From NCBI GenBank assembly GCA_025506515.1, contig CM046457.1, positions 42,863,525 to 42,927,524 of the forward strand: a DNA stretch of 64,000 nucleotides. The letters run 5' to 3'. Both the position numbers and the translations under genes were made by a program. This stretch comes from Flaveria trinervia (taxonomy: Eukaryota > Streptophyta > Magnoliopsida > Asterales > Asteraceae). The notes beneath the pieces were generated by a model. The model had not been told where the DNA came from. It worked only from the letters and a program-made list of their open reading frames with translations, and made no database searches. Positions 48,205 through 61,204 of this stretch are shown here, one piece after another. Position 1 is the first letter of the stretch, and each line of letters starts with the position of its first letter.

Positions 48205-49480
48205 ATGGCCCTCAACAAATCTGAAGTAGAAATGGGGACGATGACCAAAGCACCAATCATCACCCCTGAAAACTTCAGGTCTTGGAGTAGAAGAATAGAA
48301 GGCTTCATTAGATACCAAGACAGCAAGATATGGAACTCGATTGTCAATGGACCGTACAAGCCAAAGGTGGCTTCACCTGGTGGAAATGGTGCCATGATAG
48401 AAAAAACTGTCGAGGACTATTCTGATGAAGACAGAAAGAAGATGGACATCAACAGCAATGCTATGACTATTCTCATGACTGCAATACCGAACTCTATTAT
48501 GGTGGGGTTTGAGCATTGCAAGACTGCCAAAGAATTGTTTGATGCACTTGCTCAGATGTATTCTTGCTCCAACGACTCAAAGAACGACTCACTGAAGCAG
48601 CGATTCGAGAACTTCACTCATATTGTTGGAGAGACCCTCAGCCAGCAGTACTTCAGGTACATGGATCTATCTCTTCCCTTCAGTCTGTAAAGATCACTCC
48701 TGAACTTAGAGATCTCACCAGAAAGTTCATGAGTGCTCTTCCAAATGAGTGGACATTCTACTGTGTCTCTATCAAGAGATCAGAAAACTTGAACACTCTT
48801 CCATGACTAAGCTCTATGGCATCCTTGATGGATACCGTCTAGAGATGGAGAGTAAGAAGGGCCATCAAACAAGCAGATCTATGAGTCTTCCTGCTAGCAA
48901 CGCTTTAATAGTTGCTGAAGGCTCATTAATAGCTCAACCTCAGCACTTCCTAACTTATCAGCAACCATCTTGCTCATCTGGTCCCTACATCACTTATCCT
49001 GAGACTCCAAGGTCTCAACAGGCTTAACACAACTCCTTCCATGAAAGTTATGCCTTTGTCTCAGGAGGTGGACACTCAGGATATTTTCAATACTGCTTTG
49101 ATGATCTTGAGTGCTTCAGCCAGATGACGTAGAGTACGTGGACATTATCCAGCCAATGGCTCTTTTAACTTACGAGAGCAAAGAAGTTCTTTAAGAGAAC
49201 TGGAAGGCACTTCCCTCAGAACCCAACTACCAGTAAGTTCGGGTTTGACAAGACCAAAGCAAAGTGTTACAACTGTAACCAACTGGGTCTTTTGCAAGGG
49301 AATGCAAGGCTCCCAAGACTAATCCGGGAACCCACAGGCCTCCACGCATCCCTCAACCTCAAAGCCCACTGAGAAGTCAACTGAGACGGCCGAATGGCTC
49401 AGAAGTTGACTGGAGCTTCATGGTACAGGATGTGACTCCTGCTCAAGCTCTCATGGCCGGAACATATGATGCCCAGGTAT
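48205..49480 (+). pseudogene. gag of the SIRE-like element
   Basis: ATG 48205 opens a UBN2-type capsid (first piece to 48690, with YSDEDRKKMDINSNAM). It continues in other frames (48564-48806 and 48749-49027) with KFMSALPNEWTFY. A CCHC knuckle at about 49267-49310 starts CYNCNQLG, but the His and last Cys are displaced by an indel. The coiled-coil segment corresponding to that of the copia gag at 2850-4747 follows at about 49540-49800. At least three frame breaks prevent a full-length protein. Confidence 0.8.
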
Positions 49481-50819
49481 ATGAACATATTTGCACTCCA
49501 GCCTGTATAGATAAAGTTAAACTCTATCAGGATTACAATATGGAAATCAGATCTGACATTGAGTCTTTAATATTCTAAAATCTGATTTTAAAAGAGTTGA
49601 ATCTGACTATCAAAAGAAAATTGATGAGTTGGAGAAAACTGTATCTCTTCTGAAACATGAACACACCAACTACAAGACTCAAATCAAGGATCTGATATCC
49701 AATTGTCTAAGGCTTAAGCCCAGCTTGTCACTGCTAAGGCTCAGGCCAGGAAGCATGCTATCTCTGAGCAAAACTTCCAAGCTATTCTTCCATCATCCTC
49801 CCATTCCAAACTCTATTATCAGAACAAAGAAGGGTTGGGAACCAATGAAATTGCTCCACCACACTCCTATGAGTCTACAGATAGCCTAGATATGGTACTG
49901 AAGAGCAAGATGTTCCAACTGCTAACCCTTTCTTTCCAAAGTAAAGGATGAGGCACCAATAGTGGCCACCACATGGAAGGAATAGGTAGATACACCTATC
50001 GCCTCCTGTGATGATCAAATCCTAACCACCAAAGCCAGAAGAAGCAGAGCTAAAGCTGCTAGGAGAACTGCTAAGAAAGTGGCTGAATCCAAACTGAAAA
50101 TTGACCCCAACAGAAGGGTGTCTTTGTTTCAGCTGGTTTCCAAGTGTTGGGTACTTCTGATTCAAGAAAGAAATGTAATACCAGCATTCCTGTCCCACCA
50201 AAGGATCAGAAGTTAAAGGGAAAGGTTGTTGACAAAGAAAAGAAAACCAAGAAATAGCAACCCTCACTTCCCCAAAAGACTAACATTACATGCATCATGT
50301 GTGACCTGCAAAATCATATGGCAAAAGATTGTTACTACAATCCTGCATGCACACATTATGCAAATAATGTTAGGAAAGAAGGAGTCAGGGAAGGTTTCAC
50401 ATTTGGACCTTTCCATACGGTTCAAGAGTAGAAGAAGGGAAAGCTAGTCTCCAAGCCAAGTTGCTTTCGGAAGAAACTCCTTCTTCCGAAGGGAAAATGG
50501 CTTCGGAAGCAAAAGCTACTAAGGTTCAGAAGAAAGCTCCCTTGAAACCATCCCAGAAGAAGACTACTTCGGAAGAAAAGGTGGTGAGGACTTCTTCCAA
50601 AAGAAGAAGCTTCGAAAGAAGACCATGCTGCAAAAGCTTCTACAAGCTCATCCTCCAAGATCAGCCAAAGGGTGGACTGGAAGATCAAGGAAGATGTGCC
50701 GCCCAAACCTCTTCCTCAAAGACCTCTGTTGAACCCCCATGTATATCATTTGGTTCACTCATGTCATTATCTTTGGAAGAACCCAAGACAAATAAAGCTT
50801 GGGTTTCCAAACAAAACTG

Positions 50820-51960
50820 AATTCTCATCTTATGTGCAGGAACATCCATTTGACAAGAACAACAATGTATGGATTGTATATAATGGATGCTCCAGGCACA
50901 TGACAGGGAACAGACATCTCCTTCAACAATTTCAACATTATGATGGAGGTCCTGTCTAGTTTGGATGTGAGGCCGGAGGATATATTTCTGGCAGAGGGAG
51001 TATATCCAATGGTATGTTAACCGTTGACAAAGTTAACTTTGTCAAACAGCTTGAACACAATCTGTTAAGTGTTTCTCAATTATGTGATCAAAAGCACCAA
51101 ATGCTTTTCACAGAACATGAGTGCATTATCCTTAAACCAGGGATGACAATTCCTTCAGAATTGGTGCTTCTTAGATCTCCCAGGAAAGGGGATATGTACA
51201 AGCTTGATATGAACAATGCTTCCCAATGGGTGAAGTATCATGCTTTCTTCCAAAGCTGATAGTGATGAGTCAACACTGTGGCATAACGTATGTGTCATGT
51301 AATTTTAAGACAATGAATAATTGGCTAAAAATAACTTGGTATATGGTTTGCCTAAAAAAGAGTTTTTCTGCAAAGACAACTGTGTTGCATGCCTGAAAGG
51401 GAAACAACACATGACATCTCATAAATCTAAATGTGTTAACTCTATCACTACTCCATTGCACTTATTGCATATGGATCTTTTTGGTTCCACGAGTAAAATG
51501 AGCATTGAAAGGAAATCATACTGCCTTGTGATAGTTGATGATTTTACAAGATTCACATGGGTATTCTTTTTAAGAACTAAAGATGAAACTGTTGAAACGT
51601 TAAAATCTTTATTCTTAAAATAGAAAATCAAATTGATCACAAGGTTAAAATAATTAGATGTGATCAAGGGACTGAGTTTAAGAACTTCGTTCTTGACTCA
51701 TTATGTAACTCAAAAGGGATTGCCAGACAATATAGTGCTCCTAGAACTCCTTAACAAAATGGTGTTGCTGAGAGGAGGAATATGACACTTATTGAGGCTG
51801 CTCGAACTATGTTAGCTGATTCAAAGCTACCTCTAACATTCTGGGCAGAGGTAGTAACACTACACTGCTACGTGCAGACAAGAGTTCTTGTAGTTAAGCC
51901 CCATGGAAAAAACCCCTTATGAGCTATGGAACAAGAGGCCACCGTTCATGGCTTTCTAAG
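50820..51960 (+). pseudogene. protease and integrase of the SIRE-like element
   Basis: The protease site reads WIVYNGCSRHMTG near 50868-50910, where the family has Asp-Ser-Gly; the catalytic Asp is replaced by Tyr. The pre-integrase segment (VKQLEHNLLSVSQLC) follows at 51030-51080. The integrase zinc-binding region (CVACLKGKQ) and core start (HMDLFGST, then VIVDDFTRFTWV) lie at 51380-51600. After 51622 the frame breaks repeatedly, although the later core (PYELWNKRPP, about 51915) can still be recognised. Confidence 0.8.
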
Positions 51961-52741
51961 GTCCTTTGGCAGCAAGTGTACCATACTTAACACAAATGAC
52001 AATTTAGCAAAATTTGCTGAAAAGTCGGATGATGCTATCTTTGTTGGATACTCTTCTAGTTCCAAAGCTTACATAGTATACAGCAACTTTAGACATCAAC
52101 AATTTGAGGAGTCATCTATGTTGTTAAGGCACACTCCTTGTTTGGGGAATGGGCCTGATCATTTATTTGATTTAGAATTGTTTCCAAACTATTCTAAACC
52201 CTCTTGTGAGAATGTTTCAGTTGGAATAGGTGCTCAAACTGATGCTGATGCTGCTGCTAATGATCAACTGTTTGAGCTTCCCAAGCCTAGACCAAATTCT
52301 CCAAGTGCTGAAATACATCAAACTTTCACTATTCACAGATCCGACAGTTTAACTATATCAAGGAATAGTGAAGCTTCAAAAGTGAGTAACCTACTGAGCC
52401 TCAAAGCTCATCAGGTGATCCTACTACACACCAGGCAGAAGGAGGTAGTATTTTGAAGGAACAGTCAACTGTTAATACTACCTCACAGCCAACCACGATG
52501 ATGTTTCTCATTCATTCAATCAGTCCTCATTGAATGACTTTGAAACAACGTGGATAGAGTGTTTTAGTTCCTTAACAGAATATGTCCAACCTGGATCTAT
52601 CTTTACAACTGGAAATGATTCCTTGGCTTCGGATTCACAACACTCATCCAACTGAGAACATCATAGGGAATGTCTCTGAGGGTGTGAGAACAAGAGGACA
52701 GACTCATCAAGGGAATGTCTGCTTGTACTCATGCTTTCTAT

Positions 52742-54240
52742 CTCAGATGGAACCCAAGAAGGTAGAAGATGCCTTAAAAGATAGTAGCTGGATTGAATCG
52801 ATGCAAGAGGAGCTGCTTCAATTCAAGAGACAGAAGGTATGGAACCTATGTCCGCTACCATCTGGTCAAGTACCCATAGGCACCAAATGGGTTTTCTGAA
52901 ACAAGAGAGATGATAGAGGCTTGATCATCAAGAATAAGGCAAGACTTGTGGTTCAAGGATACACTCAAGAGGAAGGAATCGATTATACTGATGTCTTCAC
53001 ACCAGTTGCAAGACTTGAGGCAGTTAGGATCTTCCTTGCTTATGTTGCATCCAAGGACTTCACAGTATACCAACTTGATGTCAAGTGTGCTTTTCTATAT
53101 GGGGATATAGACAGGGAAGTGTACGTATGCCAACCTTCAGGATTTGAAGATCCACACATCCCAACTATGTGTGCAAATTGGATAAAGCTCTATATGGGTT
53201 GCACCAAGCACCTAGGTTGTGGTATGAGACTCTGTATCAGTTTCTTTTGAAGAATGGCTATACTAGAGGTACCATTGACAAGACTCTCTTCATTAGAAAG
53301 TCTGGAAAAGACATTTTGCTTGTACAAGTCTATGTCGATGACATCATATTTGGTTGCTCAAATGACCAAATGTGCAAGGACTTTGTGAGCATTATGAAGA
53401 AGAAGTTTGAGATGAGCTCCATGGAAAAAATGGACTTTTTCCTTGGAATTCAGGTAAAGCAACTGAAGGAAGGGTTCTTCATTAATCAATCTAAATATGT
53501 CTCTGACATCTTAGAAAGATTTGAGATGAAGGATTGCAAGCCTGCCAAGACACCCATACCCAGAAACCATAATCTTTGTCCTGACCTTGAGGGGAGGATA
53601 CTGATCAACATCAGTATAGGGCAATTATTGTTCTCTGATGTATCTTACAATAAGTAGACCTGATATCATGTTTTCTACTTGCATTTATGCAAGATATCAG
53701 GCTGCTCCTAAGGTGTCTCACTTAGCTGCTATTAAGAGAATCCTCAGATACCTCAAAGGAGCACCTAAACTAGGTCTCTGGTATCCCAGAAACAAGGATT
53801 TCAATCTTTATGGATACTCTGACAGTGACTACGGCGGCTGCAATATTGACAAGAAATCAACATCGGGAGGATGTCAATTTCTTGGTGGAAGGATCATCTC
53901 ATGACATTGCAAGAAACAATCGTGTGTCTCTACATCAACTGCTGAAGCTGAATACATTGCTGCTGCTAGCTGCTGTGCTCAACTGCTATGGATTCAAAAT
54001 CAGATGTTAGACTATGGATTCAACTTTATGAGTACTCCTATCCATATTGACAACAACATTGCTATCTCCATTACTGAAAATCCGGTGAAGCACTCCAAGA
54101 CTAAGCACATTGACATCAGGTATCATTTCATTAGACATTCATGAGAAAATCTAATCAGGTTAATCAAAGTTGATTCAAATGAACAATATGCTGATCTGTT
54201 ACCAAAGCTTTTGATGAACAAAGGTTTAAGTATCTCATAG
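52742..54240 (+). pseudogene. reverse transcriptase and RNase H of the SIRE-like element
   Basis: RVT_2 domain. It starts with the conserved MEPKKVEDALKDSSWI block; a TGA at 52898-52900 sits where the family has an Arg codon (CGA to TGA fits a CpG transition). It then has FTPVARLEAVR and the intact active site YVDDIIFG (about 53333-53356). RNase H follows from 53638 (GYSDSDYGG, then STAEAEY after one stop, then HSKTKHIDIRYHF). Frame breaks fall near 53170 and 53650. This is the best-preserved part of the element. Confidence 0.88.
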
Positions 54241-54905
54241 CAGCTATTGGGATGATAAACATTGATTAATCTGATCTCTTTTGAAAAACCTTTTAAGATG
54301 TAAGTCTTGTGTCAATACAATTTAAGCCCTGTTACAAGAATTCTCTCTGAAATTCTCTAAGTGTAAATTCCTTCCGAAGAGAAATTAACCTTTGGAAGAC
54401 ATTATTATATCTTCTGAAGCAGAATTTCTCAAAGGATAACTTTCTTCTCGGAAGAATTTTTGGTCTCGGAAGAAGCGATTGATTGCATATCAGATCTACT
54501 TCCGAAACTTACAAATTCTCTATTCGGAAGCAACTCTAACCTTCGGAAGCATAGAATTGGCTTCAGAAGTAAGAATTGCCTTCGGAAGACAAGTTACCTT
54601 GGAAATGTTTTACACTGAAGAGAGATCTCACTGTGTAACGTAAATTTCTTGGGCCCCACACTGTAAAAAGCAAAGATTTTGTTAATGATGTCGGATTATT
54701 TAACTGATTTTTAACCTTACCGCCACTGTCATTTCATCCACTAAACCATCACATCACCTTATCCTAACCCCCATTACCGCCTCTCCACAATCTTTTAAAT
54801 AATCTCGACTATTCACTTTCACTCTCTTACTTGCAAACTTTACAACCCTAGAAATTTCTTCTACTCATCTTTACCCAGCTCAAATCATTCCAATTCACCT
54901 TTCCA

Positions 54906-57900
54906 ATGGCCTTCAACCCACAGCACAATCAAGTCGCACTTCTTGATTCATCAAGAGATGTGACTTCTCAGATCATATCCTTTCTAACCCAATCTTCATA
55001 CTACACCGCTCTGACTGTTAACCCGGCAATTTACACAAACCATATTTCTAAATTTTGGGCAAATGGTCAGATTGAAACCCTAAACGGGGTCCGTGTCATT
55101 CGATCGAGTATCTGTGGCCAGGAGTTGGTCATTACTGAACAGCTCATCAGGGAGCATTTAGAGCTTCATGATGAGGGCGCTCCAACGGAATTCCCAAAGC
55201 AGACTTGGACCATTCTATCTCCAAATGGGATATGGAGGAGACGTTAGCAGGTCAACTGTCTATAAATTTAACTTCTCGTACAAATAGAAGTTCCTGCTAC
55301 ACGTGGTCCTTCACTCTTGTCGAATAAATTCGGCGGATGGGATCAAATCCCATTTGAACTTGGGTGCCTTGTTCATGGGTTGGTAAAAGGCCTCCGCTTC
55401 AACTATTCAAGATTTATGCTGTCTAACCTCATGGGAAATCTTTAGAAAGACACCTTTTTCATGTATCCCAGGTTTCTCCAGCATATAATCAACTGTGAGC
55501 TAGACCAGAGCACGCTTATTTGTGCAACTGCTCTGACTGCTCCCCAGATGAGGCCGACCATCTTCAAGACTTTGAAGAGAGTGTCCACCAACTTCACAGG
55601 AAGAGATACTGCACTTCTTCCAGGTATGACTGAGCCAACGGCTCCTGGTGACATCCCTGTTAACCCCACAGGTGATGAACCCACACCAGCAACTACCCCA
55701 CTATGCCAACACTACCCATCACCATCACTTATCAGAGACGTCCAAACGAACCCTTGTTCAATCTACTCTGATTGAACAAGCTCCTCCTGGTCAATCCAAA
55801 AAGGCTAGAGTGGAACAAAGGGCTCCCACTCAGCTGAGGTCCAACCATCCTTCACAATTGACCTCAATTTGGGTCCTGAGTCTCCTCAGTCTCAGACCAT
55901 GAGCCCACAACCCAAGCTGAAAGCCCTCAGGGTGAGTCTCTATACTCCCCTGAGCAGCCAACAAGGGACAACCCACCAGAGGCTCAATGCCTGTAGACAT
56001 TGACCAAAGTCCGGTCAGTAGGTTTAACCATCCTATCTTTCACTGACCTTTTATTTAAAACTGATGAAGAGATAACATCTCTCCATGGCAATGAAGTTGA
56101 TCTACAACACCTCTCCAAGATCAACAGAGCCTGGAGAAATCTCTTATCTCTAGCCCCCATCAGCAACCACTGAGGTGAGTCCTACTGATGTGGAGGGGAC
56201 TCATGTAGATTCAGCTGCCACTACAAAAGGTGCCTCAATGGACCTTATGGACATTGGTAACATTTCTCAGACTAAATCTACAGCAACCGAGCCCTTTGAT
56301 GACTTTGAAAGAGACATCATTGAGCATGGGAAACCAGGGTGCCAAGAAACCACATCTGGTGGTAAGGCTGAACATACTAGGTATGTTACCTCATCTCCTC
56401 GTGATTCTTCGAAAGAAGATGAGGGAAGCATGCAACTCCTCATTCAAGATCTTCTTTCTAAAGTCTCAAATCTGGAATCTCAGGTTAGGACTTTAGCGGC
56501 AAGATCTGCCACTTAGCAACTTGAGATTGACAATCTCAAGGCTCAACTAGCTGAGAAACAAACAGAGAGGTCTGTTAGGCATATACCTATTTAGGTCTCT
56601 CTGACTTCCTCCTCTAGCTCATCTAGCTCTCAAGATGATGCTACCAAAAAGGGGGAGAATGTTCAAAGACAAACACACAAGGAACCACAGAGCGCCCCTT
56701 CCATTTCAACATCTTCCTCTCCCATCATTTCTGCGCCTGTAATATCTCAGGTCACTCTTCAGATTGATCCAAGGATGCTTAATAATCTCTACAGACTCTT
56801 CACCAAGTTTCTGTAAGATCTTCCTTTGAGCAGCCAAGTCATGATGCTGCAATGATCTACTTTGGAGCAGACGAACTTCAAAGGCTGACTGCACCTTCTA
56901 CCACTGTGGAAGAATTTGGTCAACCTAAGGTTCTCATGGAACCTAAGATTCAATTCGAAGGGGAAATGGGAACTGATGGCCCAGCAACTGAAACAGTTAG
57001 GACAGAATCTGCATCTCCTTTAACTTCCGAAGCTGAAGTTAAAGCCTTGGAAGAACAAGCTGAATCTTCCGAAGCTGAAATGGAAGCTGCGAAAGGACTG
57101 TTAAAATATCCGAGGAACTGATCATCACAGATGCTATCTTGGAAATGGCATCTGAAATGAGCAGCGAGGACTTTCCGATTGTACCTCCATCACAGACTCT
57201 ATCTCTGACTCTCTCACAATCAAAAACCTCTCTCCAAGAACCACCACAGTCAGGATCTTCAAAGGATAAAGGTAAAAGGAAGATGGCTACGGAAGAGATT
57301 CAGGAAGAGGAGAAGATTGAAAACTTAAGAAGAAAGGAAGACTTCAGACTGAGAAGTTGCTAGCTACTAGCACAAAAGTAGCTGCTTCCAATCAGGAGGT
57401 TGTCATCAAGAAAAGAAGAGAGCAGATCATTGACTAGCTCATTGAAATGGGAGCTGGCAATGAAGAAACACTCCTGCTAACATTAGAGGAGTCGGTGGAT
57501 CTGGAGAAGGCAACCAGGCTGAAGCTTGAAGAAGAAGCCAGGTTGGCCTTAGAGGAAAAGGAAAAGAAACAGTAGGAGGATAAATTGCAGCTGAGGAGAA
57601 ACAGGATAAACTTCCTACTCTCTAGAGGTTTTGATCTTCAAGAACTCTCTCCACACAACGATGACACGATCCTCTGGCTCTTCAACAAAGAGCAAGATCA
57701 AATGGAGAAAGAAAGGAAAAAGGCTGCTAAAGAAAAGGAAAAAGAGAAGAGAAGAAAGAAGAAAGAAAGAAGAAGGGCTAGGGTCACTTCCTCCAAGAAG
57801 CTTACTGAGAGAAAGCCGATGAAGGACTATCTCCGGGCTCATGGCTTCTCCGGTAGGCAGGTGGGTCCTATGTCGGAAAGGACACTCCAACGGATTGTTA

Positions 57901-58851
57901 GTGAAATTAAGGTTGACATCCGGTTGGGGAAAAGGAAGAGATGAACAGAAGGGTAAAAGGGATGACCTTCACTGCTTCTACCCAACCACAACTTGAACCC
58001 TCATCCTCACCATTCACTATTAAACCTAAACCCTTCACCCCTGAACCACATCACTACCCTCTACTACTCCCTCACCTCAACCTCCTAAACTTCCCATCAT
58101 CCAACCCAAAACACTAGCCAGAACCTCTGAACCTAAACCTACCCAATTACCATCCAAACCATCCCTTCAGCCTTCTCAACATCTCTCCCTTGAGGAGTTT
58201 AAGGCAATCAAGATGAAGCTCACTAATTGCACCACTTTGCGTGAAGTTTCCTATGTAGAAGACTCTGTCAACATTACCTATGTAGACGGATCTTCAAGTT
58301 CCCTCACAAGAGACAGATTCCTTGATTTGCCTAGAGGAACTTTGGACCAGGTTGTAAGACTTTTGGGCGTCAATTCAGACTCTTTAAATGAGGAAGAAAA
58401 GAAGCTCAGAAGGAAACCAGTGACTCTGTTGGATACAAGAAAAGAGGACAAGATTCCTATTCAGCCTATTATGCCTAGAAGAAAGATAATCTAGTGGAGG
58501 TTCGATGAACCTTCTCACAACTTTGTTGTGGAAAGAGAGAATGGTGAAGTCAGCAGACTCAATGCAACCTCTCTGTTACACTCCAGCAGATTTGACATTG
58601 CTGAGTTAGCAGAGAAACCATTCTCCAACCCCTCCAACTCTGAAACTGCTGCACTCGTCAGAAATCATCTCAGCAGTCTTCATTTGGCTGAGCTAACTGC
58701 AAAAGCAAAGATTGAAGAAGAGTTGAAGTTGAGAAGACAGGAAGACAAGGAAAGATCTCCCACCAAAGGCCCTGCCTTTCTACAGATGGTGGAAGGTCCT
58801 GAATTGGAACCTATAGTTGATGGGAATATGATTACAGTTCCCATCAACTAA
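54906..58851 (+). pseudogene. env-like third region of the SIRE-like element
   Basis: About 3.9 kb between RNase H and the 3' LTR. It opens with ATG 54906 (MAFNPQHNQVALLDSSRDV) and includes open pieces at 55461-55775, 56175-56516, 56852-57121, 57139-57363, 57585-57944 and 58213-58851. The pieces are Ser/Thr/Pro-rich, then strongly Lys/Glu/Arg-rich (57700-57790, likely coiled coil), and end with a more globular piece. Stops and frame changes separate them. Env-like regions at this place are known in SIRE-type elements; I see no clear signal peptide or membrane anchor, so the function is open. Confidence 0.65.
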
Positions 58852-59040
58852 CTCTTTTCAGAGGGCAACAACAAAGGGTACATGTTATCCAAGGTGACAG
58901 ACTGGATTTCCTGTCTACCAAGGATCTATACAAGCTTCTCAGCACACATCAGGGAAGAACAAAGAGACAGACAAATATTTGCTCTCCTTGGTGCTGAAAG
59001 TTTTGAGAAGTCGAGGTAAGTGAAGTTTTGGTAGCATTAG

Positions 59041-59053
59041 CCTAGGGGGAGTT
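59041..59053 (+). other. polypurine tract of the SIRE-like element
   Basis: CCTAGGGGGAGTT directly precedes the 3' LTR at 59054. Such tracts prime second-strand DNA synthesis. Confidence 0.8.
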
Positions 59054-59911
59054 TGTTGGATCAAGAAGAAGGCTAATGCAACCAAAACTATATCACTTAA
59101 GTTATTTTGATGCTGCATGCAAAGGCTTCCGAAGCTCTTCATGGAACTTCTGAAGGTTGTAGAGTTCTTCCGAAGACAAAGGAAAAGTCCAGCTTCTGAA
59201 GACAGAACTCTACTTTCGAAGACAAATGCATACTTCTGAAGTTCAAGACTTAGAAGAATAAAGTGAAGACCACTTCCGAAGTATGATGAAGAAGTCTCCA
59301 AGTCTCGAAAGAAGCAGCCTCTTCCGAAGTATAAAGTGGCTTCGGAAGTACTTACTCTTCCGAAGCCATTTAACCTTCGGAAGACACTGCTATAACCAGT
59401 GGACACAAGTATGGTCTCTGACACTCCACCACAGACTTCTGATACAGCATGGCTTCTTCCTAAAGAACCATATTGTTGACCATACTTTATTCCACTGTTT
59501 ACCTTTTCATGATAGTACAGTTGTCATCTTTAGTTGGTGACAAAAGGTAAGTCAGGGACATGTCCTGACTACCAAATCTCATATAAGACTTTATCCGAGA
59601 TACCTTAATCTTTAGTCTTGTAGTATAGACTTTAGCTATAGGATCCCAGCTGGTATCAAAGTATATCCTGCTGTAGATAGTATTTATATAGGTTCTCCTT
59701 GTAATTCATATAGACAACAGAAAATCTGCTTGTAAGAGTCTTTGTATTTTGAGTTGAGAATCAATATATAAAAATATCTTGAAAATTATCTTTCTGTGTT
59801 CTTAGTTACTTTTCATATTGTGATCAACTCTTCTTGATTCTTACCCGAGTGTGATTTTAGGTGAGTTTGAGAGAAAAAATTTATGTTTAAGTGACAAACA
59901 CCGATCCTACA
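59054..59911 (+). repeat. 3' LTR of the SIRE-like copia element
   Basis: 858 bp, matching the 5' LTR closely. Differences include many C/T and G/A changes inside CTTCCGAAG words and a few single-base indels. Confidence 0.92.
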
Positions 59912-60611
59912 AGCGGTTTCTAAGCTTAATCGACAACTTTAATCTCGAATTAAGGCTCATAAAGTGTTCGTATCGGTTTCAGGGGGTGACTAGAATCGAT
60001 TAGGCATCAAATTCGGGGGTTACAAATGGTTTGGGTGGTCGCCGGAGGTGACCGAGGTGTCGGCAGGAAAGCGAGGGGGAAGGGGGGAAAGGTTTTAATA
60101 ATTTACAGAAATGGTCCCTGAAGTTTCAACCTTTGTTATTTTATGCCAAAACATTTATTTTAAAGTTTCAAGATTAGCAAATTAATCCCTAACTTTTAAA
60201 TTTCAACCTTTTTAAGTTTTATAATTTTTTATAAATTATTATTATTATTATTATATTATCATGATATATTATTATTTATTACTTTTATCTTATGAATATA
60301 TTTTATTTTTAATATTATTTTATTGATATTATATTATTATTTAGCATTACTAATAGTATTACTATAATTATTATCTTGGTTATTATTATTATGATTATTA
60401 GTGTTATTGTAATTTAATAGTTATATTATTAAAACTTTTTATTAGAAATTTATGATGAAACCACAAGTAAACGTAAATAGCCCAAATTTTATAAAAGGCA
60501 CAACTAGTCCTTATAATAGTTTAACAAAGTTAACTTTTGATTTAATGAAAATACGAGATGTTACGGTCTCCCCAACTTAAAAGAAACTTTTGTCTCGAAA
60601 TTAAAAGAAAT

Positions 60612-61068
60612 AAAACTATACAAATAAGAACGGGTATCTCTTCTTCATGTGCTCCTCGCGTTTCCAAGTATATTCAGCGCCACGTTTATTTTCCCAACGA
60701 ACCTTGGCGATTGGGGTTGTTGTGGTTCTAGTCTTCTTCATAATGCAGTCCATGATCTCAATAGGTTTCTCGACAAAATGCAATAACTCGTCAATTTGAA
60801 TGTCTTCCAACGGAACATGCAGAATTTCATCAGCCAAGCACTTTCTCAAATTTGAGACGTGAAATACAGGGTGAACTCCACTAAGGTTGGAAGGTAATTC
60901 CAGTTTATAAGCCACTTTCCCAATCCTTTTTAGGATTTTGAAAGGTCCTACAAATCTTGGAGCCAATTTGCCCTTCTTTCCAAGCGAACAACACCTTTCC
61001 ACGGTGAGACCTTTAGAAGAACCATCTCCCAACTTGGAATTCCAATGGCTTACGTCGTTTGTCAGCAT
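60612..61068 (-). pseudogene. gypsy integrase C-end with chromodomain
   Basis: Minus-strand frame with GKLAPRFVGPFKIL, HPVFHVSNLRKCL and a C-terminal chromodomain (KVRWENKRGAEYTWKREE). Chromodomains direct integration towards particular chromatin. The residues upstream, about 61085-61190, are the last part of the integrase in a shifted frame. The zinc-binding and catalytic core of the integrase are absent. Confidence 0.85.
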
Positions 61069-61204
61069 AGCTCTTTTGACGACTTATCGACACTTCAAGG
61101 TTCTTGCGGATAATAGAAACTTTATCGGTCGTCTCTTGTATAAGTTCAGAGCCAGTGATGAAGTTTTCACCAATGTCAGTCTAACAGATCGGATAATCAA
61201 CTCC

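Larger units (their letters stand above)
47255..59916 (+). mobile_element. complete SIRE-like Ty1/copia retrotransposon, 12.65 kb, with env-like region
   Basis: LTRs 47260-48115 (856 bp) and 59054-59911 (858 bp) are highly similar, begin TGTTGGATCAAGAAGAAGG and end CTGCA/CTACA. Flanks AGTGG (47255-47259) and AGCGG (59912-59916) are a target-site duplication with one change. A PBS (TTGGTATAGAGC, one C missing) is at 48117, and a polypurine tract (CTAGGGGGAG) precedes the right LTR. Coding order is gag, protease, integrase, RT, RNase H, then a 4-kb env-like region, the arrangement of the SIRE/Maximus lineage. All coding parts have stops or frameshifts. Confidence 0.92.

Noticed and set aside
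57615..57890. Minus-strand Phe/Leu/Ser-rich frame that looks like membrane spans
   Set aside because: It is the antisense shadow of the Lys/Glu/Arg-rich segment of the env-like region.
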